This document shows, in pieces, positions 1-7,038 of a stretch of DNA of 12,397 nucleotides. Positions within the stretch are counted from its first letter, which is position 1; each line of letters begins with the position of its first letter. The notes under the pieces were generated by a model. It was given only the letters and a program-made list of their open reading frames with translations, made no database searches and was not told the DNA's origin. This DNA comes from Planctomycetaceae bacterium (lineage in GTDB: Bacteria > Planctomycetota > Planctomycetia > Isosphaerales > Isosphaeraceae). The DNA lies in NCBI GenBank assembly GCA_019232645.1, contig JAFANO010000551.1, positions 1 through 12,397 of the forward strand, written 5' to 3'. A program made the translations under genes and the position numbers.

Positions 1-1
1 C

Positions 2-190
2 TTCCAGGAGGGCACGGGTCCCCGGTTTGTCCTGCTGCTCGCCTCCGAGTTCGAGCACTGGCCCAAAGACGCCCCCGCCTTGATCCCCGTGGCCAGGTTC
101 CAGGACGAACGCGGTGGGACCCGGGTGCTGGCTCGCACCGAGGGTGAGTTCTCCTGGAAATTCCTCGACCGCCAGAAGCCCGAGGATTGA
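2..190 (+). CDS. 3' end of an unidentified protein (partial)
   Basis: The open frame enters from the left edge and ends at the TGA at 188-190, giving 62 C-terminal residues. The visible part contains a hydrophobic stretch (RFVLLLASEF) followed by a mixed charged tail ending KFLDRQKPED. I do not recognise a family. No in-frame start is visible, so the gene begins outside the window. It points the same way as the kinase-like gene but is separated from it by 448 bases, so an operon is unlikely. Codon use, with G or C at most third positions, fits a real gene of this genome, but no motif allows a functional call. Confidence 0.55.
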   Translation, partial: FQEGTGPRFVLLLASEFEHWPKDAPALIPVARFQDERGGTRVLARTEGEFSWKFLDRQKPED

Positions 191-638
191 TCAGGTCGCC
201 CGCGCCGCCCTCGGGATCGCGCCGGGCCGACTTGGGTCCGGAAACGTGCCACGTGGCTCGGCGGAAAACTCCTCAAATTCATCGTCTCTTCAGTTGCGAC
301 CATTCGATTGGCACATGGCGCATCTACCTCCAGCTTCGAAAATTCTCACCGCCCGAGACGTCCCCTCGCCCGTGGGACTCCCAAGAAAGAATTTCGCCGA
401 CCCCGTCTCGATGGTGCTTTTTTGTGAGTGCATCGTCGGATGCACGCACATGCGACCTTGCCTTTCCCGATCTTTCACGGAACAATGATCTATTTCATGC
501 GTGGGTCCGAGGAAATCGAGGATTTAGAAAGCTTCTGCGCGGTCGCCCCGATCTTCCGGACCCGGATATCCGCCCTTGAGGACCCTGGATCATCGCGCGG
601 ACCATCCCCAGCGCGTCACAGCAGTAAGGTCAAGGCCG
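191..638 (+). other. Intergenic stretch without a supported gene
   Basis: Short open frames here overlap one another, show no family motif and lack good start sites, so no gene is called. The stretch holds a perfect 7-bp hairpin at 428-445. It also holds a possible weak promoter for the kinase-like gene: TTGCCT at 458-463 and AACAAT at 481-486 with a 17-base spacer, each matching the sigma70 consensus at only four of six positions. The base composition is more AT-rich than the flanking genes, as expected for a regulatory spacer. Confidence 0.5.
428..445. repeat. Perfect 7-bp inverted repeat (hairpin)
   Basis: GTGCATC at 428-434 pairs perfectly with GATGCAC at 439-445 around the loop GTCG. 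A run of T lies just before it on the plus strand, which is the wrong side for a plus-strand terminator, and on the minus strand it is followed by A. It could be an operator or a structured mRNA leader; the function is unknown. Confidence 0.5.
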
Positions 639-1529
639 ATGCTCAAGAAATTGAGTGAGCTCTTCGGACCGAAGAAGCCGGGCGTGTCGCGACCGCGCAA
701 GTCCCTGGTGAACTTGAAGCGCCGGTTCACGATCATCGCGGAGGCTGGGCAAGGGAGCATGTCGAAGGTCTATCGTGCGATCGACAACCAGGCCGGCCGG
801 ACCGTCTGCCTGAAGGTTCAGAACCCCGACAAGAATGCCGCCGCCGCCTCGCGCTCGGCGAAGCAAGAGCGTCCGTCCGAGGGGGAGGTCGGGATGAAGA
901 TCACTCATTCCAACGTCGTGCGGACCTACGACTGGGGCGAGTCGACCCTGCACGAGCACTTCGTGGTCATGGAGTTCATCGAGGGCGTCAGCCTCCAGTT
1001 CATCCGCCAGGCACACTCGACCACGATCACGGAGAAGCTCGAGCTGTTGGCGCAGGCCGCCGAGGGGCTGGCCGCGGTCCACGCCGCCGGGTTCATCCAC
1101 CGCGACATCGGGCCGCAGAACTTCCTGATCAACCGCGGCCGACAGGTGAAGCTGATCGACTTCGGCCTGTCCGTCCCCAACACCCCGGCCTTCCGCCGGC
1201 CCGGCAACCGGACGGGCACGCTCCAGTACATGGCGCCCGAGCTGATCCGCCGCGAGCCCACCGACGAGCGGCTCGACATCTTCTCGTTCGGCGTGATGGC
1301 GTTCGAGCTCCTGACTGACCGGCTGCCCTACGACGCCGAGGTGACCGACTCGATGGCGGTCATGCTCCAGCGGATCAACACCAGCCCGCTCGACCCCGCC
1401 CTGGCCAACCCCACGCTCTCCGAGTCGCTCTGCGACATCCTCCGCAAGCTGATCGCCCGCCATCCGGACGACCGCTGGCGGTCGACGAGGAACCTGGCCG
1501 AGGTATTCCGCTCGTCGATATCGGCCTGA
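639..1529 (+). CDS. Ser/Thr protein kinase-like protein with altered catalytic loop
   Basis: A 296-residue soluble protein that is almost entirely one Hanks-type kinase domain, with no membrane segment or sensor domain. The landmarks appear in order: glycine loop GQGSMSKVY (37-45), VCLK with the ATP-binding Lys59, a probable alpha-C Glu83, HRD at 154-156, Asn161, DFG at 174-176, APE at 199-201, and the F-helix pattern DIFSFGVMAFE. The catalytic loop reads HRDIGPQN: the Lys normally at position 5 of HRDxKxxN is Gly158, so activity may be reduced or atypical. ATG 639 was chosen over the in-frame TTG at 576 because it has an AAGG four bases upstream and places the kinase domain at a normal distance from the N-terminus. 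The gene converges on prmC with one base between the stops. Confidence 0.9.
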   Translation: MLKKLSELFGPKKPGVSRPRKSLVNLKRRFTIIAEAGQGSMSKVYRAIDNQAGRTVCLKVQNPDKNAAAASRSAKQERPSEGEVGMKITHSNVVRTYDWGESTLHEHFVVMEFIEGVSLQFIRQAHSTTITEKLELLAQAAEGLAAVHAAGFIHRDIGPQNFLINRGRQVKLIDFGLSVPNTPAFRRPGNRTGTLQYMAPELIRREPTDERLDIFSFGVMAFELLTDRLPYDAEVTDSMAVMLQRINTSPLDPALANPTLSESLCDILRKLIARHPDDRWRSTRNLAEVFRSSISA

Positions 1530-1530
1530 G

Positions 1531-2478
1531 TCAGATCCGGGTCGCGCGGACGACGCGCGGGTGGTTCGCGTGGTCCCGGACCGTCGGCACCAGCTTCAAC
1601 TGGGGCTGTGCGGCGATCAGGGAACGGACCGGGACTTCCTGGTCCGAGCCGATCTCCAGGATCAGGTGGCCGCCGGGTTTTAACAGCGGCACGGACTCCT
1701 CGATCAGGGGGGCGACCACGCGGAGGCCGTCCTCGCCGCCGTCGAGCGCCTGGTGGGGCTCGTAGAGCCGGACCCCGGGCTCGAGCGTCGGGATGATGGC
1801 GGTCGGGACGTAGGGGGGGTTGGAGAGGATCACGTCGAAACGGCCTTCGCTGGCGACCGGCTCGAGTCGGTTCCCCTGCCGGAACTCGACGCGATCGGAC
1901 AGGCCGAGCGCCTTCGCGTTCGAATCGGCCACGGCCAGTGCCTCCGGGCTCAGGTCGATCGCCACGAACCGCGCCGACTTGTGCTGGTGGCAACAGGCCA
2001 GAGCCAGGTTGCCCGACCCGGTCCCGACGTCGACGGCATGGGGGGCGTCGAGCCCCTTGGTCAGGGACAGGAACTCGACGACCACGAACTCCGAGTCGGG
2101 CCGGGGGATCAACACGGCGGGTGAGACGCGCAACGGCAGCGAGTAGAATTCCTTGCGCCCGACCAGATAGGCCACCGGCATCCCCTCGGCGCGTCGGCGG
2201 ATCAGGTCACGGAACGCGCCTCGGGACCGCACGCCGACGTCCTCCTCGAAGTGGGTGTAGAGCTGCACCCGCTCCCAGCCAAGCACGTCGGCCAGCAGCA
2301 CCTCGGCGTCGAGCCGGGGGCTCTCGGCCCCTCGTCGCTTGAGGAAGTCGGCCGTCCAGGTCAGGAGCCGGCCGACCGTCCAGCGCTCGTCCGGGTCGGG
2401 CGGGGCCGGGGGGGACGGCGGGGGCTGACCATTGGCTCGGGGACGGGACCGGGATCCATCCATATCTCGGGGCTTCAT
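1531..2478 (-). CDS. prmC: Release factor glutamine methyltransferase PrmC (HemK)
   Basis: 315 residues. PrmC uses S-adenosylmethionine to N5-methylate the glutamine of the GGQ motif in release factors, which speeds peptide release. The alpha-helical N-terminal recognition domain (about 33-100) is followed by a LIPRPDSE motif (123-130), the AdoMet-binding motif I (VDVGTGSGNLAL, 149-160), an acidic motif II near AID (173-175) and the diagnostic NPPY at 220-223. The first 30 residues are a Pro- and Arg-rich extension beyond the usual N-terminus, and an alternative start at Met6 is possible. ATG at 2478 lies four bases after the prfA stop, with GAGG in the prfA end as a likely ribosome site, so the enzyme is probably co-expressed with its substrate RF1. 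Confidence 0.96.
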   Translation of the reverse strand: MKPRDMDGSRSRPRANGQPPPSPPAPPDPDERWTVGRLLTWTADFLKRRGAESPRLDAEVLLADVLGWERVQLYTHFEEDVGVRSRGAFRDLIRRRAEGMPVAYLVGRKEFYSLPLRVSPAVLIPRPDSEFVVVEFLSLTKGLDAPHAVDVGTGSGNLALACCHQHKSARFVAIDLSPEALAVADSNAKALGLSDRVEFRQGNRLEPVASEGRFDVILSNPPYVPTAIIPTLEPGVRLYEPHQALDGGEDGLRVVAPLIEESVPLLKPGGHLILEIGSDQEVPVRSLIAAQPQLKLVPTVRDHANHPRVVRATRI

Positions 2479-2482
2479 GGCG

Positions 2483-3550
2483 TTAGACCTCGCCGAGCTG
2501 CTCGCGGCGGTCGTGATCGATCAGGGCGGTCGTCAGCGGGGCGAGGTCGCCCTGGATCACACGGTCGAGGTTGTAGAGGGTCAGGCCGATCCGGTGGTCG
2601 GTCACGCGGTTCTGCGGGAAGTTGTAGTTCCGGATCCGCTGCGAGCGGTCGCCCGAGCCGATCAGGGTCCGCCGGGTCTGGTCGCGCTCGGAGCGGGCCT
2701 TCAGCTCGATCTGGTCGAAGAGCCGGCCGCGGAGGATCCGCATCGCCTTGGACTTGTTCTTGTGCTGGCTCCGCTCGTCGCGGCAATTGACGACGGTCCC
2801 GGTCGGGAGGTGGGTGATCCGGACGCCGCTCTCCGTCTTGTTCTGGTGTTGGCCACCGGGCCCCCCCGAGCGCATGACGTCGACCTGGAGGTCCTCGGGG
2901 CGGATGACGATGTCCAGCTCCTCGGGCTCGGGCAGGACGGCGACGGTGGCGGCGGAGGTGTGGATCCGGCCCTGCGTCTCGGTCACGGGGACGCGCTGGA
3001 CGCGGTGGCCGCCGCTCTCGAACTGGAGGTGGCGGAATGCCCCCTCCCCCTTGATCCCGAAGGAGACCTCGCGGAACCCGCCGAGCTCGGTCGGGACCAT
3101 CTCCAGCGGCTCGAACGACCAGCCCCTCTGGTCGGCGAAGTGGTGATACATCTCCAGGAGGTCGCGGACGAACAGCGCCGCCTCGTCGCCGCCGGTGCCG
3201 GCGCGGATCTCGACGATCAGGCCGGCGTGGTCGGCGCCCGCCTTCTGGTCGTAGATCAGGTCGCGCAGCGCGTCGCCGATTTCTTTCCGCCGCGCGCGGA
3301 GCACCTCCAGCTCGGCCTCGGCGTAGGAGCGCATCTCGTGATCGGCCTCGGCCTCGCGGAGCGACTCGGCCTCGGCGATCTGGCGGCCCAACTCCAGGTA
3401 GCGGGAGTATGGGATGGCGACCTTGGCCAGCGCCCCACGCTCCTTCGCCAGCGTCATCAGCCGCGCACGGTCGGCCGTGACCGCCGGGTCGACCAGCTCG
3501 GCCTCCAGCTCCTGGAACCGTTGATAGTCAGCCTGCAATTTCTCGAACAC
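2483..3550 (-). CDS. prfA: Peptide chain release factor 1
   Basis: 355 residues, close to the 360 of E. coli RF1. It recognises UAA and UAG stop codons in the ribosomal A site and triggers hydrolysis of peptidyl-tRNA. The helical domain 1 spans about 1-105. The codon-recognition tripeptide PVT at 188-190 corresponds to the RF1 PxT motif; RF2 would carry SPF. The catalytic GGQ is at 232-234 within [14 protein letters not shown], followed by the conserved RITHLPTG and DERSQHKNK stretches. ATG 3550 gives the usual MFEKL start. The gene is second in the rpmE-prfA-prmC cluster; its Gln234 is the expected methylation target of the PrmC encoded immediately downstream. Confidence 0.98.
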   Translation of the reverse strand: MFEKLQADYQRFQELEAELVDPAVTADRARLMTLAKERGALAKVAIPYSRYLELGRQIAEAESLREAEADHEMRSYAEAELEVLRARRKEIGDALRDLIYDQKAGADHAGLIVEIRAGTGGDEAALFVRDLLEMYHHFADQRGWSFEPLEMVPTELGGFREVSFGIKGEGAFRHLQFESGGHRVQRVPVTETQGRIHTSAATVAVLPEPEELDIVIRPEDLQVDVMRSGGPGGQHQNKTESGVRITHLPTGTVVNCRDERSQHKNKSKAMRILRGRLFDQIELKARSERDQTRRTLIGSGDRSQRIRNYNFPQNRVTDHRIGLTLYNLDRVIQGDLAPLTTALIDHDRREQLGEV

Positions 3551-3619
3551 AGAAGACCTCTGCCGCAGGCGCGGAGTCGTCCTCGGCTGGTGGCGGACTC
3601 CTTTGGGCTTCTAACGACC

Positions 3620-3664
3620 GACGGCCCGACCAGGCCGCATCGCTCTGCCGCCCGGCGGGCCGTC
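3620..3664 (-). other. Hairpin between rpmE and prfA
   Basis: Perfect 9-bp arms, GACGGCCCG at 3620-3628 and CGGGCCGTC at 3656-3664, enclose a 27-base loop. The structure begins 22 bases after the rpmE stop in the direction of transcription and is not followed by a T tract on the minus strand. It may stabilise the rpmE mRNA or attenuate read-through into prfA rather than act as an intrinsic terminator. Confidence 0.5.
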
Positions 3665-3686
3665 CTTCGCGATTCGCACAACGAAG

Positions 3687-3932
3687 CTAGGTCTTGGCCG
3701 GGGCCTCGGCCGCAGTCTTCTTGCCCTTGCCGTAGGTCCCCTGGAACTTCTTGTTGAACTTGTCCACGCGGCCGGCCGCGTCCACGAACTTCACCGAGCC
3801 GGTGTAGTACGGGTGGCACCGCGAGCAGACTTCCACGATGATCTTCGGCTTCGTGCTGCGCGTCCGGAACGAGTTGCCGCAGCCGCAGGTCACGACGCAG
3901 TCTTGATACTTGGGATGGATTCCGTCTTTCAT
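3687..3932 (-). CDS. rpmE: 50S ribosomal protein L31 (zinc-binding form)
   Basis: 81 residues starting [10 protein letters not shown], the typical L31 opening. L31 bridges the large subunit central protuberance to the small subunit head. Four cysteines (16, 18, 36, 39) in a CxC...CxxC arrangement mark the zinc-ribbon C+ form, as opposed to the zinc-independent paralogue. The C-terminal tail is Lys- and Ala-rich and ends AEAPAKT. An in-frame TTG at 3944 would add four residues, but ATG 3932 matches the family start. There is no strong Shine-Dalgarno. It is first in the rpmE-prfA-prmC cluster, an arrangement also known in other phyla. Confidence 0.96.
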   Translation of the reverse strand: MKDGIHPKYQDCVVTCGCGNSFRTRSTKPKIIVEVCSRCHPYYTGSVKFVDAAGRVDKFNKKFQGTYGKGKKTAAEAPAKT

Positions 3933-3948
3933 GATGGTAACCAACCGA

Positions 3949-3965
3949 CCCGCCGCGACGGCGGG
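3949..3965 (-). promoter_or_regulatory. Leader hairpin upstream of rpmE
   Basis: CCCGCCG (3949-3955) and CGGCGGG (3959-3965) form a perfect GC-rich 7-bp stem with a 3-base loop, ending 17 bases before the rpmE ATG inside the inferred leader. Structured L31 leaders that allow autoregulation are known in several phyla. Whether this hairpin has that role is inference from position only. Confidence 0.4.
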
Positions 3966-4010
3966 AGATTTCCGGAAGGGAAGAGGGACCGCCTCGACCC
4001 GAACCGGATG

Positions 4011-4019
4011 ATTTTAGCA
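4011..4019 (-). promoter_or_regulatory. Extended -10 promoter candidate for rpmE-prfA-prmC
   Basis: On the minus strand the sequence reads TGCTAAAAT, an extended -10 element (TGn followed by TAAAAT, five of six matches). No good -35 box lies at normal spacing, which is tolerated for extended -10 promoters. The predicted start would give a leader of about 70 bases before rpmE. Confidence 0.45.
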
Positions 4020-4097
4020 GATCCCGTGGCCCGCGACGAGAAGGGCCTCCGATCATTCTCACGAAGGTCCGCGACGCTCCGCATCCGGAATCCGGGC

Positions 4098-4811
4098 TCA
4101 TTTGTGCTCAGGGTTTCCGTCGAGCAGGGCGACCACCGCCTTCTCTACTTCGTCGTAAGTGAACTGATGGTTCGGGTCGTCCATGGTGAATCGCTTCACC
4201 AGCTTGCCGCCGGGGCCGTAGAGGAAGACGGCCGGGATCGAGTTGATGTCGAGCTTCTCGAACCCGACGCCCTGCTCCTCGTCGAGCAGGAAGTTGGTGA
4301 AGACGGCCTTCTTCTCGGCGAGGAACTGCCGGGTGTCGCTGACCTGCTTGGCCACGGCCGGGTCGTCGAACGAGAGCGAGACGACGGCCAGGCCCTTGTC
4401 GCCGTACTTCTTATGCATCTCAACGACGTGCGGGAAGTTCTCCTTGCACGGGCCGCACCAGGTCGCCCAGGCGTCGACCATCGTGTACTTCGCCGCTTTG
4501 TCGGCGGCGATCCGGGAGAGGAACTCGTCGAAGTTGACCTTCTCGAGCTTGACGTCCCCCTCACCCTCCGAGGCTACTGGCTTGCCCACGCCCCCGCCTT
4601 TCGCGGGCTGCGAATCTCTCTGCAAGACGTCGGCTGGCAGGTTCGCGGCCGGTACGGGTTTGACTGACTCGGCCTTCCTCTCCGCGAGCATCGCGCCGGC
4701 CGAGGGCTCCGCGCCGGCCGTCGGCGAGGTTGGCACCTCGGCTGGCTGGTCGCAGCCGAATCCGACGAGGGCGAGAACGGCGAGCGAGATGGGGCGGGCC
4801 ATAACAGGCAT
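4098..4811 (-). CDS. TlpA/ResA-like thioredoxin-domain lipoprotein
   Basis: 237 residues. The N-terminus (MPVMARPISLAVLALVGFGC) looks like a lipoprotein signal with Cys20 as the lipidation site, although the residues before it (GFG) depart from the standard lipobox. A low-complexity linker rich in Pro, Ala and Glu (about 21-85) leads to a thioredoxin fold with WCGPC at 118-122 and the cis-proline in SIPAVF (Pro193). This is the build of TlpA/ResA-type membrane-tethered thiol-disulfide oxidoreductases acting outside the cytoplasmic membrane. ATG 4811 was preferred to the upstream ATG at 4895 because the signal sequence starts there and GGGGGA lies about eight bases upstream. It follows a second thioredoxin-fold gene on the same strand, probably in the same transcript. 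Confidence 0.88.
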   Translation of the reverse strand: MPVMARPISLAVLALVGFGCDQPAEVPTSPTAGAEPSAGAMLAERKAESVKPVPAANLPADVLQRDSQPAKGGGVGKPVASEGEGDVKLEKVNFDEFLSRIAADKAAKYTMVDAWATWCGPCKENFPHVVEMHKKYGDKGLAVVSLSFDDPAVAKQVSDTRQFLAEKKAVFTNFLLDEEQGVGFEKLDINSIPAVFLYGPGGKLVKRFTMDDPNHQFTYDEVEKAVVALLDGNPEHK

Positions 4812-4890
4812 GGTTGAGTCCCCCTGGGTTGGGTGTGCGGGAAGAGGGAGGGTGATCCGGGAGTGATCGGCGAGTCCATTCATCGTGACG

Positions 4891-4930
4891 GGCATCCCGG
4901 CTCCCGGTTTCGAGGGAGTCTCGGGATGCC
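4891..4930 (-). terminator. Long hairpin between the two thioredoxin-fold genes
   Basis: GGCATCCCG (4891-4899) pairs with CGGGATGCC (4922-4930), and an inner CTCCC (4901-4905) pairs with GGGAG (4914-4918). It is a strong two-part stem. No T run follows on the minus strand, so it may be a processing or partial-termination structure that changes the ratio of the upstream to the downstream gene. Confidence 0.4.
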
Positions 4931-4976
4931 GTGGTGACAGGCGGGAATCGATCAGTCAATGAGGATTAGGAGGATT

Positions 4977-4992
4977 CGGCGGAGGACCGCCG
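4977..4992 (-). terminator. GC-rich hairpin after the peroxiredoxin-like gene
   Basis: CGGCGG (4977-4982) and CCGCCG (4987-4992) form a 6-bp stem around AGGA, 23 bases after the stop of the upstream gene on the minus strand. It lacks a T tract, so intrinsic termination is uncertain. Confidence 0.3.
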
Positions 4993-5015
4993 CCGGCGGG
5001 ATGGCTCGGCCCGGA

Positions 5016-5621
5016 TCACTTCTTTAACTTGATGGCGCAGCCGATCGGGCGGGTCTCGGTCACCTCGGGGGTCTTGCCCGCGAGGAGGGCGTCCACCGCG
5101 TCGCGGAGGTAGGTCTTCTTGACCTTGGACTCGTCCAGCGGGCTGTCGTCCTGGGCGCCCATGTAACGGATCACGCGATCCTTGTCCAGGACGAAGAACT
5201 GCGGGGTGTTGGTTGCGCCATAGGCCCGGCCGATCTCCTGGGTCTCGTCGTAGCCGTAGACATAGTTCGCGCCCTTCTTCTTGACGTGCTCCCTGATGGC
5301 GGGGAGGCGGTCGGAATCCCTGTCGTTGACGCTCACGGCGACGAGCTTGACGTTCTTGCCCTTGTAGTCGTTGTCGAAGTCGATGAGCCGGTCATCGGCG
5401 GCCACGACGTAGGGGCAGTGGTTGGCGAGGAAGACCAGGACGACCACGTCTTCCTTGATGTCGCCGAGGCTCAGGCTGGCGTCCTGTCCGCCAATGGTTG
5501 CGGGGATGCCGGAGAAGATCGGGGCCTTCTCGCCCACGCTAACGACCTTGTTGTACTTGCCGGCGACGGCGGGGCCGGCAATCAGGGCCAGGCCTGCCAG
5601 GGTCAGAAACAGCTTGCGCAT
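5016..5621 (-). CDS. Exported peroxiredoxin-like (AhpC/TSA, PRX_like1 type) protein
   Basis: 201 residues with a clear signal peptide (MRKLFLTLAGLALIAGPAVA, likely cleavage after residue 20). The domain follows the PRX_like1 group of AhpC/TSA proteins: FLANHCPYV with Cys69, DETQEIGRAYGA, the cis-proline region TNTPQFFV (Pro140) and the hallmark tail RPIGCAIKLK with Cys195. Many members read CNHCPY; here the first Cys is Ala67, leaving Cys69 and the distant Cys195 as the only cysteines of the mature protein. A periplasmic thiol-based redox role is inferred; the substrate is unknown. ATG 5621 has AGGAG nine bases upstream. It is the first gene of a likely unit with the TlpA-like lipoprotein. 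Confidence 0.88.
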   Translation of the reverse strand: MRKLFLTLAGLALIAGPAVAGKYNKVVSVGEKAPIFSGIPATIGGQDASLSLGDIKEDVVVLVFLANHCPYVVAADDRLIDFDNDYKGKNVKLVAVSVNDRDSDRLPAIREHVKKKGANYVYGYDETQEIGRAYGATNTPQFFVLDKDRVIRYMGAQDDSPLDESKVKKTYLRDAVDALLAGKTPEVTETRPIGCAIKLKK

Positions 5622-5870
5622 CAGTGCGAACTCCTGGAAGAGCTAGGTAGGATGGGTGGGGCCATTGTGACCCTCCCCGCAAAGGCCGAACAGATCCCCG
5701 AATGGAGCCCTGACCATCTCCAGGGCCCCCTCCACCAAGTGGCTCACTCTCCACAAGGTGACTCACTCCCTCCCGGCTCCGAGGTTGATCGGGAGCAGCG
5801 AGTCCCGCAGGAAAAAGAGCGCCTAAAGCGCCGACCCAGTCCCTATTTTTCTCGGCGGACCCCGTGGTTT
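5622..5870 (-). promoter_or_regulatory. Long 5' leader of the thioredoxin-fold unit
   Basis: About 250 bases separate the predicted transcription start from ATG 5621, with no supported gene on either strand. On the minus strand near 5810-5830 a short GCGC...GCGC stem is followed by CTTTTTC, resembling a weak attenuator. An imperfect direct repeat of CTCACTC type lies at about 5736-5772. No known riboswitch was recognised. Confidence 0.35.
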
Positions 5871-5877
5871 CCGCCCG

Positions 5878-5905
5878 ATTATAAGGGAGAGCCCCGTTGA
5901 GTCAA
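5878..5905 (-). promoter_or_regulatory. Near-consensus sigma70 promoter
   Basis: On the minus strand TTGACT (5905-5900, five of six matches) and TATAAT (5883-5878, perfect) are separated by 16 bases. It points to the peroxiredoxin-like gene and is the best promoter sequence in the window. The -35 box sits within a 15-bp dyad at 5894-5908. Confidence 0.75.
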
Positions 5906-5908
5906 CGG
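5894..5908. promoter_or_regulatory. 15-bp operator-like dyad over the -35 box
   Basis: CCGTTGA and TCAACGG flank a single central base, giving a perfect 7-bp dyad that covers the -35 hexamer of the promoter at 5878-5905. This placement suits a repressor site. The regulator is unknown. Confidence 0.4.
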
Positions 5909-5975
5909 CCCGAGGGGCGTCCCGATCCTCCTCATCATCCGCCGCGCCTTGCCGATCACCAGACCATCGGGCTCT

Positions 5976-6069
5976 CAAATTTCAAATTTGAAATCTTGAA
6001 ATTTTAAATCTCAAATTTTTTAAATTTAAAATTTTGAAATTTGAAATCTTGAATTTGCGATTTCAAACC
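5976..6069. repeat. AT-rich palindromic intergenic repeat, copy 1
   Basis: A 94-bp stretch almost free of G and C inside GC-rich DNA, built from TTTGAAAT and ATTTCAAA units. A 17-base direct repeat, AAATTTGAAATCTTGAA, occurs at 5984-6000 and 6037-6053, and ATTTCAAATTTGAAAT at 5979-5994 is a perfect palindrome. It lies between the thuA-like stop and the upstream region of the peroxiredoxin-like gene. A related block occurs at 11378-11435. Confidence 0.8.
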
Positions 6070-6099
6070 TTGAACGACCGATGGAATTTGCGGGGCGGC

Positions 6100-6873
6100 T
6101 CAGGTCCGACGCGCGGCCCAGAGGGCGGCGTTGGCGAGAACCCGGCGGACGGCCGGATGGAACAGGACCGGGAACGCGTCGTGCCCGGGCCGAAGATAGA
6201 CGACGCGGCCGCGCTCGATCGTCCAGGTCAGGCCGCTCCGCATCGTCTCCCCCCGGTCCCAGTGCGAGACCAGGACGACCGACTCCGGCTTGGGGACCGC
6301 GAACGGCTCGGCGAACATGTCGGTCCTGGAGATGGTGAACGGCGCGACTCCCCGGGCGACCGGATGGTCGGGATCGTTCACCAGGATGTGCTCGGGACGG
6401 CCATCCTCGCGCCAGCCGCTCGGTTCGCAGGACATCCCCATCAACCCCCGGAACGGCTTGCTCGCGCACGATGCGTGCAGCGCGACGAAGCCGAGCCGCC
6501 CGGCCCTGACCCGCGCGATCACCTCCGCGGCACGATCGGCGGGCACCTCGTCATGGCGGAGCCGGCCCCACCAGACTAGGACGTCGGTGGCGTCGAGCGC
6601 GGCGTCGGACAGCCCGGCCTCCGGCTCGCTCAAGCGTGAACGCGCGATGCTCAGCTCGGGCCGGCGGCCCAGGTGCTGGGCCAGCGCGCCGTCGATGTCA
6701 TCGGGGTAGACCGACCTCCGCGCCGTCCCCTCGCACCAGACCCGGACCCGGACTCGACTCGCGGCGGCGATCGGCTCGCCCCGGACTGTGGCCGTCCGGG
6801 TCGGGCGATCGAGGGCCGACACGACCCCCGACCAGGCCGTCCGGCGCACAAATGATCGACGATTCAGTGGCAT
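6100..6873 (-). CDS. ThuA-domain protein (trehalose-utilization-like)
   Basis: 257 residues. The core (about 41-255) is a class I glutamine-amidotransferase-like fold of the ThuA type. It contains VRVWCEGT...VYPDDIDGALA (44-65), DVLVWWGRLRHDEV (97-110), LHASCASKPFRGLMGMSCEPSGWRE (132-156), DMFAEPFAVPKPE (185-197) and RPGHDAFPVLFHP (228-240). ThuA proteins are linked to sugar metabolism, but the reaction in planctomycetes is not settled. The N-terminus MPLNRRSFVRRTAW has a twin-arginine look but lacks a long hydrophobic core, so export is uncertain. ATG 6873 was chosen over an upstream start at 6933 because a GGGGGAG sequence lies about eight bases before it. No obvious operon partner. Confidence 0.85.
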   Translation of the reverse strand: MPLNRRSFVRRTAWSGVVSALDRPTRTATVRGEPIAAASRVRVRVWCEGTARRSVYPDDIDGALAQHLGRRPELSIARSRLSEPEAGLSDAALDATDVLVWWGRLRHDEVPADRAAEVIARVRAGRLGFVALHASCASKPFRGLMGMSCEPSGWREDGRPEHILVNDPDHPVARGVAPFTISRTDMFAEPFAVPKPESVVLVSHWDRGETMRSGLTWTIERGRVVYLRPGHDAFPVLFHPAVRRVLANAALWAARRT

Positions 6874-7038
6874 CGCGATCAACTCCCCCTGACCGTCCAT
6901 CACTGACGAAGACCCCGCAGTGGGAAATCTCAACTCATTTGGGTGGGTCCGGCACCTCGTCGCGTCCGGGTTTTAAGGAATGTTTTCGCAGAGAAGTGAT
7001 GTTAACCCGACGTTTAACGGGCGGCAAGGGGTCCAGCT

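Noticed and set aside
2..62. Possible lipoprotein or secreted domain in the first partial gene
   Set aside because: The hydrophobic run is short and internal; with only 62 residues no localisation or family can be supported.
630..1463. A 277-codon open frame on the minus strand
   Set aside because: Antisense shadow of the kinase gene; the plus strand has complete kinase motifs.
2432..3757. A 441-codon open frame on the plus strand
   Set aside because: It is antisense to prfA and the start of prmC and keeps open only because of GC-rich codon bias. Its translation is a repetitive Ala/Leu/Asp/Arg mixture with no motif, while the minus strand encodes an unmistakable RF1.
5976..6069. CRISPR-like repeat array
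   Set aside because: The repeated units are short, palindromic and contiguous, without unique spacers of regular length, and no cas gene is near. The same applies to 11378-11435.
6874..7038. Promoter for the ThuA-like gene
   Set aside because: GTTAA/TTAAC half sites and an A-rich patch are present, but no pair of boxes has acceptable spacing on the minus strand.
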